This document shows positions 1-8,049 of a stretch of 13,893 nt of DNA, one piece after another (position 1 is the stretch's first letter; every line of letters starts with the position of its first letter). The notes under the pieces were generated by a model. That model was not told the DNA's origin. It made no database searches and saw only the letters and a program-made list of their open reading frames with translations. Source of the stretch: Actinomycetota bacterium (GTDB lineage: Bacteria > Actinomycetota > Humimicrobiia > Humimicrobiales > Humimicrobiaceae); the NCBI GenBank assembly GCA_018894445.1, contig JAHIPJ010000156.1:1-13893 (forward strand), given 5' to 3'. The translations under genes were made by a program, and so were the position numbers.

Positions 1-180
1 ATAGAACTTTCAAATGAAAAAATAGATTATGCTGAGGAAACAGGCCCTATTATTATTCACTTTTCAGGTGATAAAAAACCTGTGCTTTTAGAAATTCTGG
101 AAGCCAGTGAATTCTTATCAGAAGTCATGAAACTTACAGCCAGGGCTAAAAGTCATAAACCTTCAAAAATGATAATATAA
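1..180 (+). CDS. DUF2283 family small protein (5' partial)
   Basis: An open frame runs from the window edge to TAA at 178-180 and gives 59 residues. The 5' end lies outside the window. The core reads as alternating hydrophobic strands followed by LLEILEASEFL. This resembles the C-terminal half of DUF2283 proteins, where a similar I/L-E-I-L-(D/E)-A-S motif follows a beta hairpin. The missing N-terminus would be expected to carry the tyrosine- and aspartate-containing start of the domain. The molecular function of the family is not established, and many members lie beside small stress or toxin-like genes. The next gene on the same strand starts 42 bases later (chosen start), so co-transcription is likely. 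The family call rests on the motif and size only. Confidence 0.6.
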   Translation: MELSNEKIDYAEETGPIIIHFSGDKKPVLLEILEASEFLSEVMKLTARAKSHKPSKMII

Positions 181-222
181 TTACTTCTTTAAGAAATGAT
201 AATTCAAAAAAAGAGGTATACC

Positions 223-747
223 ATGGCTAAAAAATTATTGTTACTGATAGAAAATGAATTCAGGGACGAAGAGGTAATCTATCCATATTACAGGTTTAAA
301 GAAGCCGGTTATGATGTAAAAGTTGTAGGCCCGGAAGCAGACAAAGAGTATAAGGGTAAATTTGGGGTGGTCTTTAAATCAGATCTTTCTGCTTCACAGG
401 TTAATTTAGACGACGTAGTTGCAGTAATTATCCCTGGCGGAAATGCACCCGATAAAATGAGGATTCAAAAGAATATGGTTGACCTGGTTAAAAGGGCTTT
501 CCGCCAGCAAAAGATTATCGCAGCAATATGTCATGGCGGATGGATGCTGGTTGAAGCCGATATAATCAGGGGCAAGAAAGTTACCGGTTACAGGTCAATA
601 GCTACAGATCTCAAAAATGCGGGTGGAGAATACCTGGATAGAGAAGTTGTGGTTGACGATAATCTTGTGACTTCCAGAATTCCTGCTGACCTTCCTGCAT
701 TCTGCAGGTCAATCCTGGAACTGATAGAAGCTTATAATAAAAAATAA
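223..747 (+). CDS. DJ-1/PfpI family protein (class I glutamine amidotransferase-like)
   Basis: The 174-residue product covers a full single-domain DJ-1/PfpI fold. Visible features are an N-terminal strand LLLLIENEF with the family glutamate (Glu12), then a PYYRFKEAGYDV segment as in PfpI, then the strand IIPGGNAPD. The nucleophile elbow AAICHGG follows, with Cys103 and His104. Near the end is VTSRIPADLPAF, matching the conserved TSRxPxDLPxF of the PfpI/YhbO branch. Family members are reported as peptidases, glyoxalase/deglycase-type enzymes or chaperones, so the substrate is not predictable here. I chose ATG 223 because GAGG at 213-216 sits 6 bases upstream. An in-frame ATG at 196 would add nine residues (MIIQKKRYT) and has no clear ribosome binding site. 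The gene converges on leuS with an 18-base gap. Confidence 0.88.
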   Translation: MAKKLLLLIENEFRDEEVIYPYYRFKEAGYDVKVVGPEADKEYKGKFGVVFKSDLSASQVNLDDVVAVIIPGGNAPDKMRIQKNMVDLVKRAFRQQKIIAAICHGGWMLVEADIIRGKKVTGYRSIATDLKNAGGEYLDREVVVDDNLVTSRIPADLPAFCRSILELIEAYNKK

Positions 748-765
748 TATATTTTACCTGTTCTT

Positions 766-3324
766 TTAATTTTTAACTACAATATTAATAAGCTTATTGG
801 GTACTACTATTTTTTTAATAATCTCTTTGCCCTCAGTGAAATTTTTTACCTTCTCAGAGGAGAAAGCATATTTTTCAATTTCTTCTGAAGGAGTACTTAC
901 CGGCAGATCCATCCTGTCTCTGAGTTTTCCATTAACCTGAAATACAATAGTAACCAGTTCTTCCCTGGCAATTTCCTGATCATAATCCGGCCATGAAACT
1001 TTATGAATACTTCTCTCATTTCCAGCCTTAAGCCATAATTCTTCAGCAATGAACGGGGTAATGGGGGAAAGAAGCATTAGTAGTTTCTCAGTCACTTCTT
1101 TTACCAGAGCAACATTTTTCTTAACGGTTGTAACTTCCTCCTGGTATTTATAAATTAAATTAACCAGCTCCATAATAGCGCTTATAGCAGTATTAAAATT
1201 AAACCTAACCAGGATATCATTGGTCACCTTCTTTATGGTCTGGTGCAATTTTCTATATAATTCTCTCTCCAGGCCGCTTAATTTCCCATTTTTAAATTCA
1301 CCTTTAATACTTATTGCAATATCTCCTGCTTTTATATCATTTTCATCTTCAATTAACTTCATGCTTCCAATCAACTCAATATTTTTAACTACAAGCCTCC
1401 AAACTCTGGTTAAAAACCTGCTTGCTCCTTCTGCCCCACTGTCACTCCAATCTACCGGGCTATCAGCAGGCCCTACAAAAAGTATATATAGTCTTAATGT
1501 GTCTGCACCATACCTGTTGTAAATTTCAGATGGATTGACAATATTGCCTTTGGATTTTGACATTTTCTGACCACCTAAATTTACTACACCATGAGGAAAA
1601 TATTTTATAAAAGGCTCCTTGAATTTTATCAGTCCGCTGTCATACAGGACTTTAATAAAAAATCTCGCGTATATAAGATGCATGGAGGCATGTTCTATTC
1701 CGCCTATGTATTGATCCACCGGCATCCAGTAATCTACTTCTTTGCTGTCAAAAGCAGCCTCATCATTATGCGGACTGCAGTATCTCAAGAAATACCACGA
1801 GGAGCAAACAAAAGTATCCATTGTATCTGTTTCCCTCTTTGCTTTGCCACCGCACCTGGGACAGACAGTATTTACGAACTCGTCACAATAAAATAGAGGG
1901 GATAAGCCTTTTGGCCTAAAATCTATATCATATGGAAGAAGTACCGGTAAATCCTTCTCCGGTACCGGAACTATCCCGCACTTATCACAGTAAATAATAG
2001 GAATTGGCGCGCCCCAATATCTCTGTCTTGAGATCAACCAATCTCTTAATTTATAATTCACATAAAATTTCCCCATATTATTTTCTTCAAGGTAGGAAGT
2101 CACATCCTTTTTACCTTTTTCTGAACTGGTGCCACTGAACATTCCGGAATTAATCATTATCCCTTCACCGTCATACGCGGTACTAAGCTTTTGGTGATTT
2201 TTCCCATCAGGGGAGATTACTTCTTTTATTGGAATGCCATATTTTGATGCAAATTCAAAGTCTCTCTGGTCATGAGCAGGAACTGCCATTATGGCGCCGG
2301 TTCCGTATTCCAGCAACACGTAATTAGCAATCCATATGGGAACCTTTTGGCCATTTAAAGAATTTATAACATATCTCCCTGTAAAACAACCTATTTTTTC
2401 AATTTCAGCCGAACCCCGCTCAATGTCGCTCTGTCCGGAGATTATATTTTTAATCTTTTCAATTTCCTTTTTATACTCTTCATCTACTACAATTTTGTCT
2501 ATAAGCGGATGTTCAGGTGCAAGGATAAAAAAAGTAACTCCAAATAATGTATCCGGCCTGGTAGTAAACACTGGAATGGAAATATCTTCACTGCCATCAA
2601 GCTTAAAATCAACTACAGCACCTTCGCTTCTTCCAATCCAATTCTGCTGAATGGTGAGAACCCTCTCAGGCCATCCTTTTTCCAGAAGCTTCATATCATC
2701 AAGAAGTCTCCCGGCATAACCTGCGATTTTAAAAAACCACTGGGATAATACCCGTTTCTCAACCAGACTCTCACATCTCTCACATCTGCCTGAAATAACC
2801 TGCTCGTTTGCCAGAACAGTCTGGCAGGAATTACACCAATTAACCGGAGCTTCTTTCTTTTCTACAAGACCCATTTTATAAAACAGCAGGAAAAACCACT
2901 GGGTCCATTTGTAGTAATCAGGATCACAGGTTATAATTTCATCACTAAAATCATAACTCATTCCCATCCGCTTAAGAGCTTTCCTCATTTTATCAATATT
3001 AGCCATGGTGCTTTTTTGGGGATGTATTCCTTCTTTTATAGCAGCATTTTCTGCAGGCAGCCCGAAGGCATCGAACCCGATGGGGTGAAGAACATTGTAT
3101 CCTTTCCTTGAAAGAACTCTCGCTACAACATCTCCAATGGTATAATTTCTTGCATGACCCATATGAGGTTCTCCTGATGGATAAGGAAACATCTCCAGAA
3201 TATAATATTTCGGGTCATCTTTATCAGACTTAAGAGAATATATTTTTTCTTTTTCCCATTTTTTAGTTAATTTTTCTTCTATTTCTCGCGGTTTGTAAAA
3301 TTTATGCACCGGCATTTTCTTCAA
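766..3324 (-). CDS. leuS: Leucine--tRNA ligase (LeuRS)
   Basis: This class I aminoacyl-tRNA synthetase charges tRNA-Leu in the cytoplasm. At 852 residues it is normal for bacterial LeuRS. The HIGH signature is HMGH (54-57). A zinc-type insertion carries C164-x2-C167 and C181-x2-C184. The CP1 editing domain has the threonine-rich TTRPDT (254-259) and AHDQRDFEFA, with the editing aspartates at about 352 and 355, so post-transfer editing should be intact. The KMSKS loop is at 587-591, followed by the anticodon-binding helical domain and the small C-terminal domain. The frame opens with TTG at 3324, which has AGGA 7 bases upstream. An in-frame ATG three codons in (3315) is the alternative start, and the choice is uncertain. 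It is the last gene of the minus-strand block, 28 bases after rsfS. No T-box leader fits in that gap and no terminator hairpin is visible after the stop. Confidence 0.97.
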   Translation of the reverse strand: MKKMPVHKFYKPREIEEKLTKKWEKEKIYSLKSDKDDPKYYILEMFPYPSGEPHMGHARNYTIGDVVARVLSRKGYNVLHPIGFDAFGLPAENAAIKEGIHPQKSTMANIDKMRKALKRMGMSYDFSDEIITCDPDYYKWTQWFFLLFYKMGLVEKKEAPVNWCNSCQTVLANEQVISGRCERCESLVEKRVLSQWFFKIAGYAGRLLDDMKLLEKGWPERVLTIQQNWIGRSEGAVVDFKLDGSEDISIPVFTTRPDTLFGVTFFILAPEHPLIDKIVVDEEYKKEIEKIKNIISGQSDIERGSAEIEKIGCFTGRYVINSLNGQKVPIWIANYVLLEYGTGAIMAVPAHDQRDFEFASKYGIPIKEVISPDGKNHQKLSTAYDGEGIMINSGMFSGTSSEKGKKDVTSYLEENNMGKFYVNYKLRDWLISRQRYWGAPIPIIYCDKCGIVPVPEKDLPVLLPYDIDFRPKGLSPLFYCDEFVNTVCPRCGGKAKRETDTMDTFVCSSWYFLRYCSPHNDEAAFDSKEVDYWMPVDQYIGGIEHASMHLIYARFFIKVLYDSGLIKFKEPFIKYFPHGVVNLGGQKMSKSKGNIVNPSEIYNRYGADTLRLYILFVGPADSPVDWSDSGAEGASRFLTRVWRLVVKNIELIGSMKLIEDENDIKAGDIAISIKGEFKNGKLSGLERELYRKLHQTIKKVTNDILVRFNFNTAISAIMELVNLIYKYQEEVTTVKKNVALVKEVTEKLLMLLSPITPFIAEELWLKAGNERSIHKVSWPDYDQEIAREELVTIVFQVNGKLRDRMDLPVSTPSEEIEKYAFSSEKVKNFTEGKEIIKKIVVPNKLINIVVKN

Positions 3325-3352
3325 TCTCTAGTCCTATCTAAAATATCTTGAA

Positions 3353-3745
3353 TTAACTCTGTTTCCACTTTATTTCTTTAGAATCTTTCCATAGCCTTTC
3401 AAGCTTATAATATTCCATGAACTCGTCTGTAAAAATATGGATTACAAAATCATCATAATCAACAAGAATCCAGTTTCCTTCAGCCAGCCCACTGACATTA
3501 ATAGGATACCGGTTATTGTTTTTTAGATGAATACAGATTTCTTCCTCTATCCTTCTGGTTAATCTGGTATTTTTTGCGCTGATTATTATGAAGTAATCAG
3601 TTATGATTAATCTGGATCTCATATCCAGTATTTTTATATAATCCGCTTTTTTTTCATCTGCTATTCTGGCAACTGTCTTTACCGCTGTAATTATATCTTT
3701 CACTTTTGATTTCTGATTACCAGTCTCTGCTATTCTTTTTATCAC
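3353..3745 (-). CDS. rsfS: Ribosomal silencing factor RsfS
   Basis: RsfS (Iojap/YbeB family) binds ribosomal protein uL14 on the 50S subunit and blocks subunit joining when nutrients are scarce. Family landmarks are visible in order: KKADYIKILDMRS, then ITDYFIIISAKN, then SGLAEGNWILVDYDDFVIHIF, then EYYKLERLWKD. The product is 130 residues, slightly longer than usual (about 105-120) because of roughly 14 extra N-terminal residues and a short tail. The start chosen is GTG at 3745, which overlaps the TGA stop of the upstream LCP gene as GTGA and suggests translational coupling. An AGGGAG sequence lies upstream but about 15 bases away, which is long. An internal GTG at codon 15 would give a more typical length. 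The gene lies between the LCP gene and leuS, its usual place in this cluster. Confidence 0.93.
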   Translation of the reverse strand: MIKRIAETGNQKSKVKDIITAVKTVARIADEKKADYIKILDMRSRLIITDYFIIISAKNTRLTRRIEEEICIHLKNNNRYPINVSGLAEGNWILVDYDDFVIHIFTDEFMEYYKLERLWKDSKEIKWKQS

Positions 3746-5511
3746 TTATTTGTATAATCACTCCCTAAAATTATACTGATATCCACATTGTCCACATTAT
3801 TATCCGAATACTCTATTACCCCCACACCCAGCCTTTCCTGCAATTGCTGGGCTAATGTATTTACTCCTTCTCCGGAGGTAAAAATTATTATTTTAGTCTG
3901 AGTATAATTCCAGTTATCGGCATCTTTAGTTTCAACAACCTCTAGAATTTTTCCGTCTTCATTAAAATAACTTTCAATTATTCCCTTAGCCGTAAAAGCC
4001 AGTTTTGCCGTACCTTCTCCGTTTAAAATATTGATTTTTATAACCTGGGCAACTTCTTCCGAAACTGCTTTTTCCGCTGCCTTAGTTTTATAATCAGCCC
4101 CCAGAACTATAATAATATCTGAATTTGCGCTCTCACCTTCTCTATGAGTTACATTTCCGACTTCCAGTATATTCTTTATATCATTTGCTGCTTCCACTAC
4201 ATAAGACTGGCCAGAATATACTAAAATCTCAGTCGTATCATAATTAAAATTATCTGCATTTTCTGCCTTAAGTATATTATATTTGCTCTTACCGCTCTCA
4301 AATACCTGACTTTTTAAAAGTTCTGATACTTCTACAGCCAGACCAGGAGTTCCTACACCATTTAATATGGTTAAATTAACTGTTTCCTCAACAGCAGCCA
4401 CTTCTTCAGGTGCGGTCCCCTCTTTTTTAAAAATTTCGGCAAGCCCGGAAACATCCGGTATGTATACAATACCCATCCCCTCCAGCTCTGTAGGTGATGA
4501 TACAACCAGGGCATAAGATAATTTTTTATCGGACTCTATACTGGAGAATGTGGAAAATATTTTTAATCTATCTTCCATACTTAAATCAGTGTCCATAAAG
4601 TCCTTAATTAAATTCAGGTTTTCTGACAGTTTTTCATCACTCTCACCTGCAATTTTACTTATAATTGCATCAAAAAGTAATTTTTGTTTTGTAATATTTT
4701 CTATCAGGACTTCCTTGTCATTACCGCTGAAATATTTAAGGAAATTAACCGCTTTAGTCCCATCAACCGGGTTTTTTCCTTTCTCCAGTTTAAAAGTCGA
4801 GCCATCATCATAGTTTTTTACTGTAATTTCTTCATCTAACTCAAGGTCTATACCGCCCAATTTATTGACTACATTGTAAACATCAAGAAGAATATAATAA
4901 TCTATTTTCATATCCATACCTAAATTCTTTTCCAGGGTAAGGCTGAGCAAGTCCATCCCCCCTACCTTTACTGACTCGCCTACCAATTCCGCACCAATAC
5001 CCGGTATATCCATCAATGTGTTTACCGGGATGCACAATGAAATCAATTTCTCCTCACTGCTATAATAACTTGAAAATATGATTGAATTAACATCAGGTTC
5101 CAGCAGATTCTCCCCCGCGCAGGCAATGACTAAGTTAATATCCTTTCCCAATTCAAGGGATTCAGGTATACTTATTCCCTTTTCTTCTGTTATCTCCGCT
5201 TCGGAGAAAAATCTATTTTTAATATACCGGTAACCAAAAACTACCCCTGTTGCAACTACAACCAGGGCAAGCATTACAGCAATAATTCTAAAAAATTTTT
5301 TCCCCTTCTTCCGCTTCTCCTTTATTCTTTTACTTCTAAATCCCTCACTTTCTACTTCTTCATCTTTATAACTTTCAAGTTCAAAATCTTCATCCTTAAA
5401 GAAGTCATCTCCAGAATTGCGAGGCTTTTTGCCACCATTATCCATGTTATAAGAATCTCTCTCACCAGGGTCTCTACCTTTAAAATTTTTTTCATCTTCA
5501 TCAAAAGACAT
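3742..5511 (-). CDS. LCP-like (LytR-CpsA-Psr) membrane protein with two LytR_C domains
   Basis: The 589-residue product has four parts. Residues 1 to about 70 are a highly charged, probably cytoplasmic tail. A single membrane helix (about 73-95, FFRIIAVMLALVVVATGVVF) follows. Residues about 120-285 resemble the LCP domain, which in active members transfers cell-wall polymers from lipid carriers to peptidoglycan. Two tandem LytR_C-type domains (about 388-475 and 490-587) each begin with an I-L-N-G-x-G-T motif and end with I-I-x-L-G-x-D-Y. The LCP part keeps the IDYYILLD and VNKLGGIDLEL segments. It has IPVNT where active proteins have IPRDT, and it lacks the R-x-R and later arginine cluster. 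Transferase activity is therefore doubtful. ATG 5511 is chosen because GGAGGT (5519-5524) lies 7 bases upstream. A GTG at 5526 overlaps that sequence and is less likely. Confidence 0.8.
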   Translation of the reverse strand: MSFDEDEKNFKGRDPGERDSYNMDNGGKKPRNSGDDFFKDEDFELESYKDEEVESEGFRSKRIKEKRKKGKKFFRIIAVMLALVVVATGVVFGYRYIKNRFFSEAEITEEKGISIPESLELGKDINLVIACAGENLLEPDVNSIIFSSYYSSEEKLISLCIPVNTLMDIPGIGAELVGESVKVGGMDLLSLTLEKNLGMDMKIDYYILLDVYNVVNKLGGIDLELDEEITVKNYDDGSTFKLEKGKNPVDGTKAVNFLKYFSGNDKEVLIENITKQKLLFDAIISKIAGESDEKLSENLNLIKDFMDTDLSMEDRLKIFSTFSSIESDKKLSYALVVSSPTELEGMGIVYIPDVSGLAEIFKKEGTAPEEVAAVEETVNLTILNGVGTPGLAVEVSELLKSQVFESGKSKYNILKAENADNFNYDTTEILVYSGQSYVVEAANDIKNILEVGNVTHREGESANSDIIIVLGADYKTKAAEKAVSEEVAQVIKINILNGEGTAKLAFTAKGIIESYFNEDGKILEVVETKDADNWNYTQTKIIIFTSGEGVNTLAQQLQERLGVGVIEYSDNNVDNVDISIILGSDYTNK

Positions 5512-5512
5512 T

Positions 5513-6124
5513 TTAAATACCTCCACAAATATTGTTCCAAATTTTAACTGTATCAGGATGTAAAAATCTATCTCTCTTTATAATATACATTATATTATTT
5601 TTATAAACCTCTAATAAGCATAAATTGATATTTTTTAAAGCAAGATCTCTAAGTTTTTTTACTCCATTATAATTCCTGCTTTTTTCAACTTTGTCAGCAA
5701 TAAATAAAATCTTATCCGCGAGATTCATATTACAATATCCGATCGCATGGAATTTAATTGCTTTTAATATCTTACTGCTAGAAACATTAAAATCCCTTAA
5801 GACCAGATAATCACCTACGAAGCTGTGCAATAATGGCGTGGAATTTAATTCAAAACTACCAACTTCAAGCTCATTTTCTTTTGCTATTTTCACCAACTCT
5901 TCATAATTGAATATTTTACCGTAATCATGCAGTATACATGCAACACCTAAATCAAAAAATTCTATATCAGACAAATATTTCTGTGCGATAGTGCTCGCAT
6001 ACTCTAAAGTATTAATAGAATGCTGGTATAATGAAGAAGACATAATAGATTTAATCTTTTCAGTCAAATCTTTAAGATATTCTTTTTGCTTTCCAGTTAA
6101 AGTAAAACTATTTATAAAGTTCAT
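5513..6124 (-). CDS. yqeK: YqeK-type HD-domain hydrolase, probable symmetrical Ap4A hydrolase
   Basis: Characterised YqeK (BsmA) proteins are HD-domain metalloenzymes that split Ap4A symmetrically to two ADP. The expected metal ligands are all present: His35 ([11 protein letters not shown]), His66-Asp67 (ILHDYGK), His100 (LLHSFVG), His126 (KFHAIG) and Asp144 (LFIADKVE). The following R-N-Y-x-G-V-x-x-L-R-x-L-A stretch also fits the family. At 203 residues the protein is slightly longer than B. subtilis YqeK. The start is ATG 6124, which overlaps the end of nadD by 17 bases. A purine-rich GAGGGGG lies too far upstream to be a clean ribosome binding site, so translation probably depends on nadD coupling. 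An internal ATG at codon 28 is a weaker alternative. The nadD-yqeK pairing is a common arrangement. The gene is very AT-rich: row 5581-5640 has 8 G/C of 60. Confidence 0.9.
   Translation of the reverse strand: MNFINSFTLTGKQKEYLKDLTEKIKSIMSSSLYQHSINTLEYASTIAQKYLSDIEFFDLGVACILHDYGKIFNYEELVKIAKENELEVGSFELNSTPLLHSFVGDYLVLRDFNVSSSKILKAIKFHAIGYCNMNLADKILFIADKVEKSRNYNGVKKLRDLALKNINLCLLEVYKNNIMYIIKRDRFLHPDTVKIWNNICGGI
5519..5524 (-). promoter_or_regulatory. Shine-Dalgarno of the LCP gene inside the end of yqeK
   Basis: On the minus strand GGAGGT lies 7 bases before ATG 5511. The same six bases are the last Gly-Gly codons of yqeK (GGA GGT ATT TAA), and the yqeK stop ends one base before the ATG. This settles the start of the LCP gene against the GTG at 5526 and makes translational coupling with yqeK likely. 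Confidence 0.85.
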
Positions 6125-6743
6125 GTTTTAAAATATAATTGCTAACCCCCTCAGGAAGTAGGTAATCTATTGGCCTGTTATGCTTTACCCTATTTCTTAT
6201 ATCAGTTGAAGAAATAGAAAGAGCTGGTATCTCCATTACATATATTTTCTCATCAGTAGCCCCGGCTTTGCCAAAAAGTCTTTTTCTTAAATCTTCTATA
6301 CGCGACAGGTTATACCCTGGCCTGGTTGCAGCTATAAACTTGCAGAGTGAAACTATCTCATCGGTATTCTTCCAGGTAAGTATCTCTAAAATGGCGTCAG
6401 CACCGGTTATAAAATATAGTAACGAATTCTTGCCATATATTTTCCTTAGCTGCCGGACCGTATCTATAGTATATGACTCACCTTTCCTGTCTATTTCCAT
6501 TCTTGAAACAAAAAAATTACTGTTTGAAGAAGTAGCAATAACAGTCATTGTATACCTATCTTCAGCACTGGCTACTTCATTTTCAATTTTATGCGGCGGG
6601 TTACCGGTAGGTATAAAAATTACTTTATCCAGCTTAAATTGACTTAGTGCTTCCTGGGCAGTAACTAAATGACCATGATGGATGGGATTAAATGTCCCTC
6701 CCATAATTCCAATTTTTTTATAAAATTTACTGCTTTTTTCCAT
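6108..6743 (-). CDS. nadD: Nicotinate-nucleotide adenylyltransferase NadD
   Basis: NadD joins ATP and nicotinate mononucleotide to give deamido-NAD, a step in NAD synthesis. The 211-residue protein has the nucleotidyltransferase signature [11 protein letters not shown] (15-25), the substrate-loop region [23 protein letters not shown] in the middle, and the C-terminal ATP-binding motif [10 protein letters not shown]. Length and motif order are typical. ATG 6743 has AGGGA 5 bases upstream. The start lies one base after the proA stop (TAA at 6745-6747), so the two are almost certainly translated from one message. The C-terminal coding end overlaps yqeK by 17 bases. Confidence 0.96.
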   Translation of the reverse strand: MEKSSKFYKKIGIMGGTFNPIHHGHLVTAQEALSQFKLDKVIFIPTGNPPHKIENEVASAEDRYTMTVIATSSNSNFFVSRMEIDRKGESYTIDTVRQLRKIYGKNSLLYFITGADAILEILTWKNTDEIVSLCKFIAATRPGYNLSRIEDLRKRLFGKAGATDEKIYVMEIPALSISSTDIRNRVKHNRPIDYLLPEGVSNYILKHELYK

Positions 6744-6744
6744 T

Positions 6745-8001
6745 TTATTCCCTTATCTGACCCTCACCTAATACTATAAACTTATTAGTAGTAAGTTCTC
6801 TTAACCCCATAGGTCCCCGCCAGTGGAGTTTCTGGGTGCTTATACCGATTTCCGCTCCCATCCCAAACTGCTCACCATCTGTAAACCTTGTAGAAGCATT
6901 AACAAAAACAGCTGCTGAATCTATTTCCCTGGTAAAATAAATTGAATTCTGGTAGTTTGATGTAATTATAGTTTCAGTATGATGAGAGCCATATTTATTT
7001 ATATGCATTACTGCCTCTTCAATGCTGTCAACCACTTTAACTGCCATTTTATAATCCAGATATTCCTCATACCAGTCTTCTTCCGAAGCTAACCCGATAG
7101 ATGAATATATTTCTTTAGATATACTGCACCCCAGAAGCTTTACATTTTTTTCTTCAAGTTTTTTAAGCACTGCAGGCAGTATTTTTTTGGCAACATCTTT
7201 ATGTACCAGCAATTTTTCAGCCGCATTACAAACGCTTGGCCGCTGCGTCTTTGCATTTATTACTATTTCTGCAATTTTGTCCATGCTAATATTTTCCAAT
7301 GCATTATCAATATAAACATGACAATTTCCAATTCCTGTTTCAATCACAGGCACTTTTGAATTTTCTACCACACTTTCAATCAAGCTCTTACCCCCTCTTG
7401 GGATAAGAACATCTATGTATCGCCGGAGTTGCATTAGCCTGACCGCATCTTCCCTATCAGTGGATGGGATAATCTGTATTATGCTTTCCGGAAAATCATT
7501 ATCTTTTAGAGCCCTGCCCATTACCTGGACCAATTTTTTATTGGTATTAAGTGCATGGGAACTTCCCCTTAGAATAATACAATTTCCTGCTTTAAGGCAC
7601 AGAACCGAAGCATCAATAGTAACATCAGGCCTGGCTTCATATATTATTCCCACAACTCCCAGAGGTACCCTGATATTCTTCAGAATCAAGCCATTGGGAA
7701 GATTATATCCAAAAACTACTTCCCCTACAGGATCGGTGAATTTGATAACCTTGTCTATACTTTCTGCTTTTTTTTCTATTCTTTTCCTGTCTAATTTTAA
7801 CCTATCCAGTAAACTATCAGACATCCCTTCTTGTGTGGATATTTCTAAATCTTTTTTATTTTCTTTTATGATTTCTTCAGTACCGGCAATAAGATATTTT
7901 GAAATATCGGATAGTATTTTGTTTTTAATCTTCGTATTTGCATTAGAGATAAACTTTGTATTTTCTTTTGCCCTTTTTGCTATTTCTAAAACTATATCCA
8001 T
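6745..8001 (-). CDS. proA: Glutamate-5-semialdehyde dehydrogenase (gamma-glutamyl phosphate reductase) ProA
   Basis: ProA reduces gamma-glutamyl phosphate with NADPH to glutamate-5-semialdehyde, the second step of proline synthesis. The 418-residue length is standard for the single-domain bacterial enzyme. Characteristic segments are [20 protein letters not shown] (111-130), [20 protein letters not shown], and [14 protein letters not shown] with the catalytic Cys258. Near the end are [18 protein letters not shown] and the HWRGPMGL signature. ATG 8001 has a clear GGAGG about 6 bases upstream. The gene is 48 bases downstream of proB, and a small inverted repeat in that gap ends at its ribosome binding site. 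proC is not in the window. Confidence 0.97.
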   Translation of the reverse strand: MDIVLEIAKRAKENTKFISNANTKIKNKILSDISKYLIAGTEEIIKENKKDLEISTQEGMSDSLLDRLKLDRKRIEKKAESIDKVIKFTDPVGEVVFGYNLPNGLILKNIRVPLGVVGIIYEARPDVTIDASVLCLKAGNCIILRGSSHALNTNKKLVQVMGRALKDNDFPESIIQIIPSTDREDAVRLMQLRRYIDVLIPRGGKSLIESVVENSKVPVIETGIGNCHVYIDNALENISMDKIAEIVINAKTQRPSVCNAAEKLLVHKDVAKKILPAVLKKLEEKNVKLLGCSISKEIYSSIGLASEEDWYEEYLDYKMAVKVVDSIEEAVMHINKYGSHHTETIITSNYQNSIYFTREIDSAAVFVNASTRFTDGEQFGMGAEIGISTQKLHWRGPMGLRELTTNKFIVLGEGQIRE

Positions 8002-8009
8002 AAATTCCT

Positions 8010-8043
8010 CCAGCTTTTAGTTATTATAACACAAAACAGCTGG
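8010..8043 (-). promoter_or_regulatory. Hairpin candidate ending at the proA ribosome binding site
   Basis: In the 48-base proB-proA gap the minus strand has CCAGCT and, about 22 bases later, AGCTGG. They form a 6-bp stem that can be extended by three A-U pairs past a bulged G. A smaller GUUA/UAAC stem lies in the loop. The last GG of the stem is also the first GG of the proA GGAGG. The loop contains TATAAT (8023-8028), which could be a -10 box, but no good -35 is visible. Function is inferred only; candidates are translational tuning of proA or an RNA processing site. Confidence 0.35.
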
Positions 8044-8049
8044 TTAAAA

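Noticed and set aside
787..798. Perfect 12-bp palindrome AATAAGCTTATT near the 3' end of leuS
   Set aside because: It lies in leuS coding sequence, has no loop or U-tract, and such AT-rich palindromes are expected by chance.
5352..5540. Alternative minus-strand frame of 62 residues at the start of the LCP gene
   Set aside because: It is an out-of-frame reading of the lysine/aspartate-rich N-terminal tail; the LCP frame has the ribosome binding site and the membrane helix.
7415..8020. Plus-strand open frame of 201 residues opposite proA
   Set aside because: proA is unmistakable on the minus strand, and the opposite frame shows no domain-like pattern.
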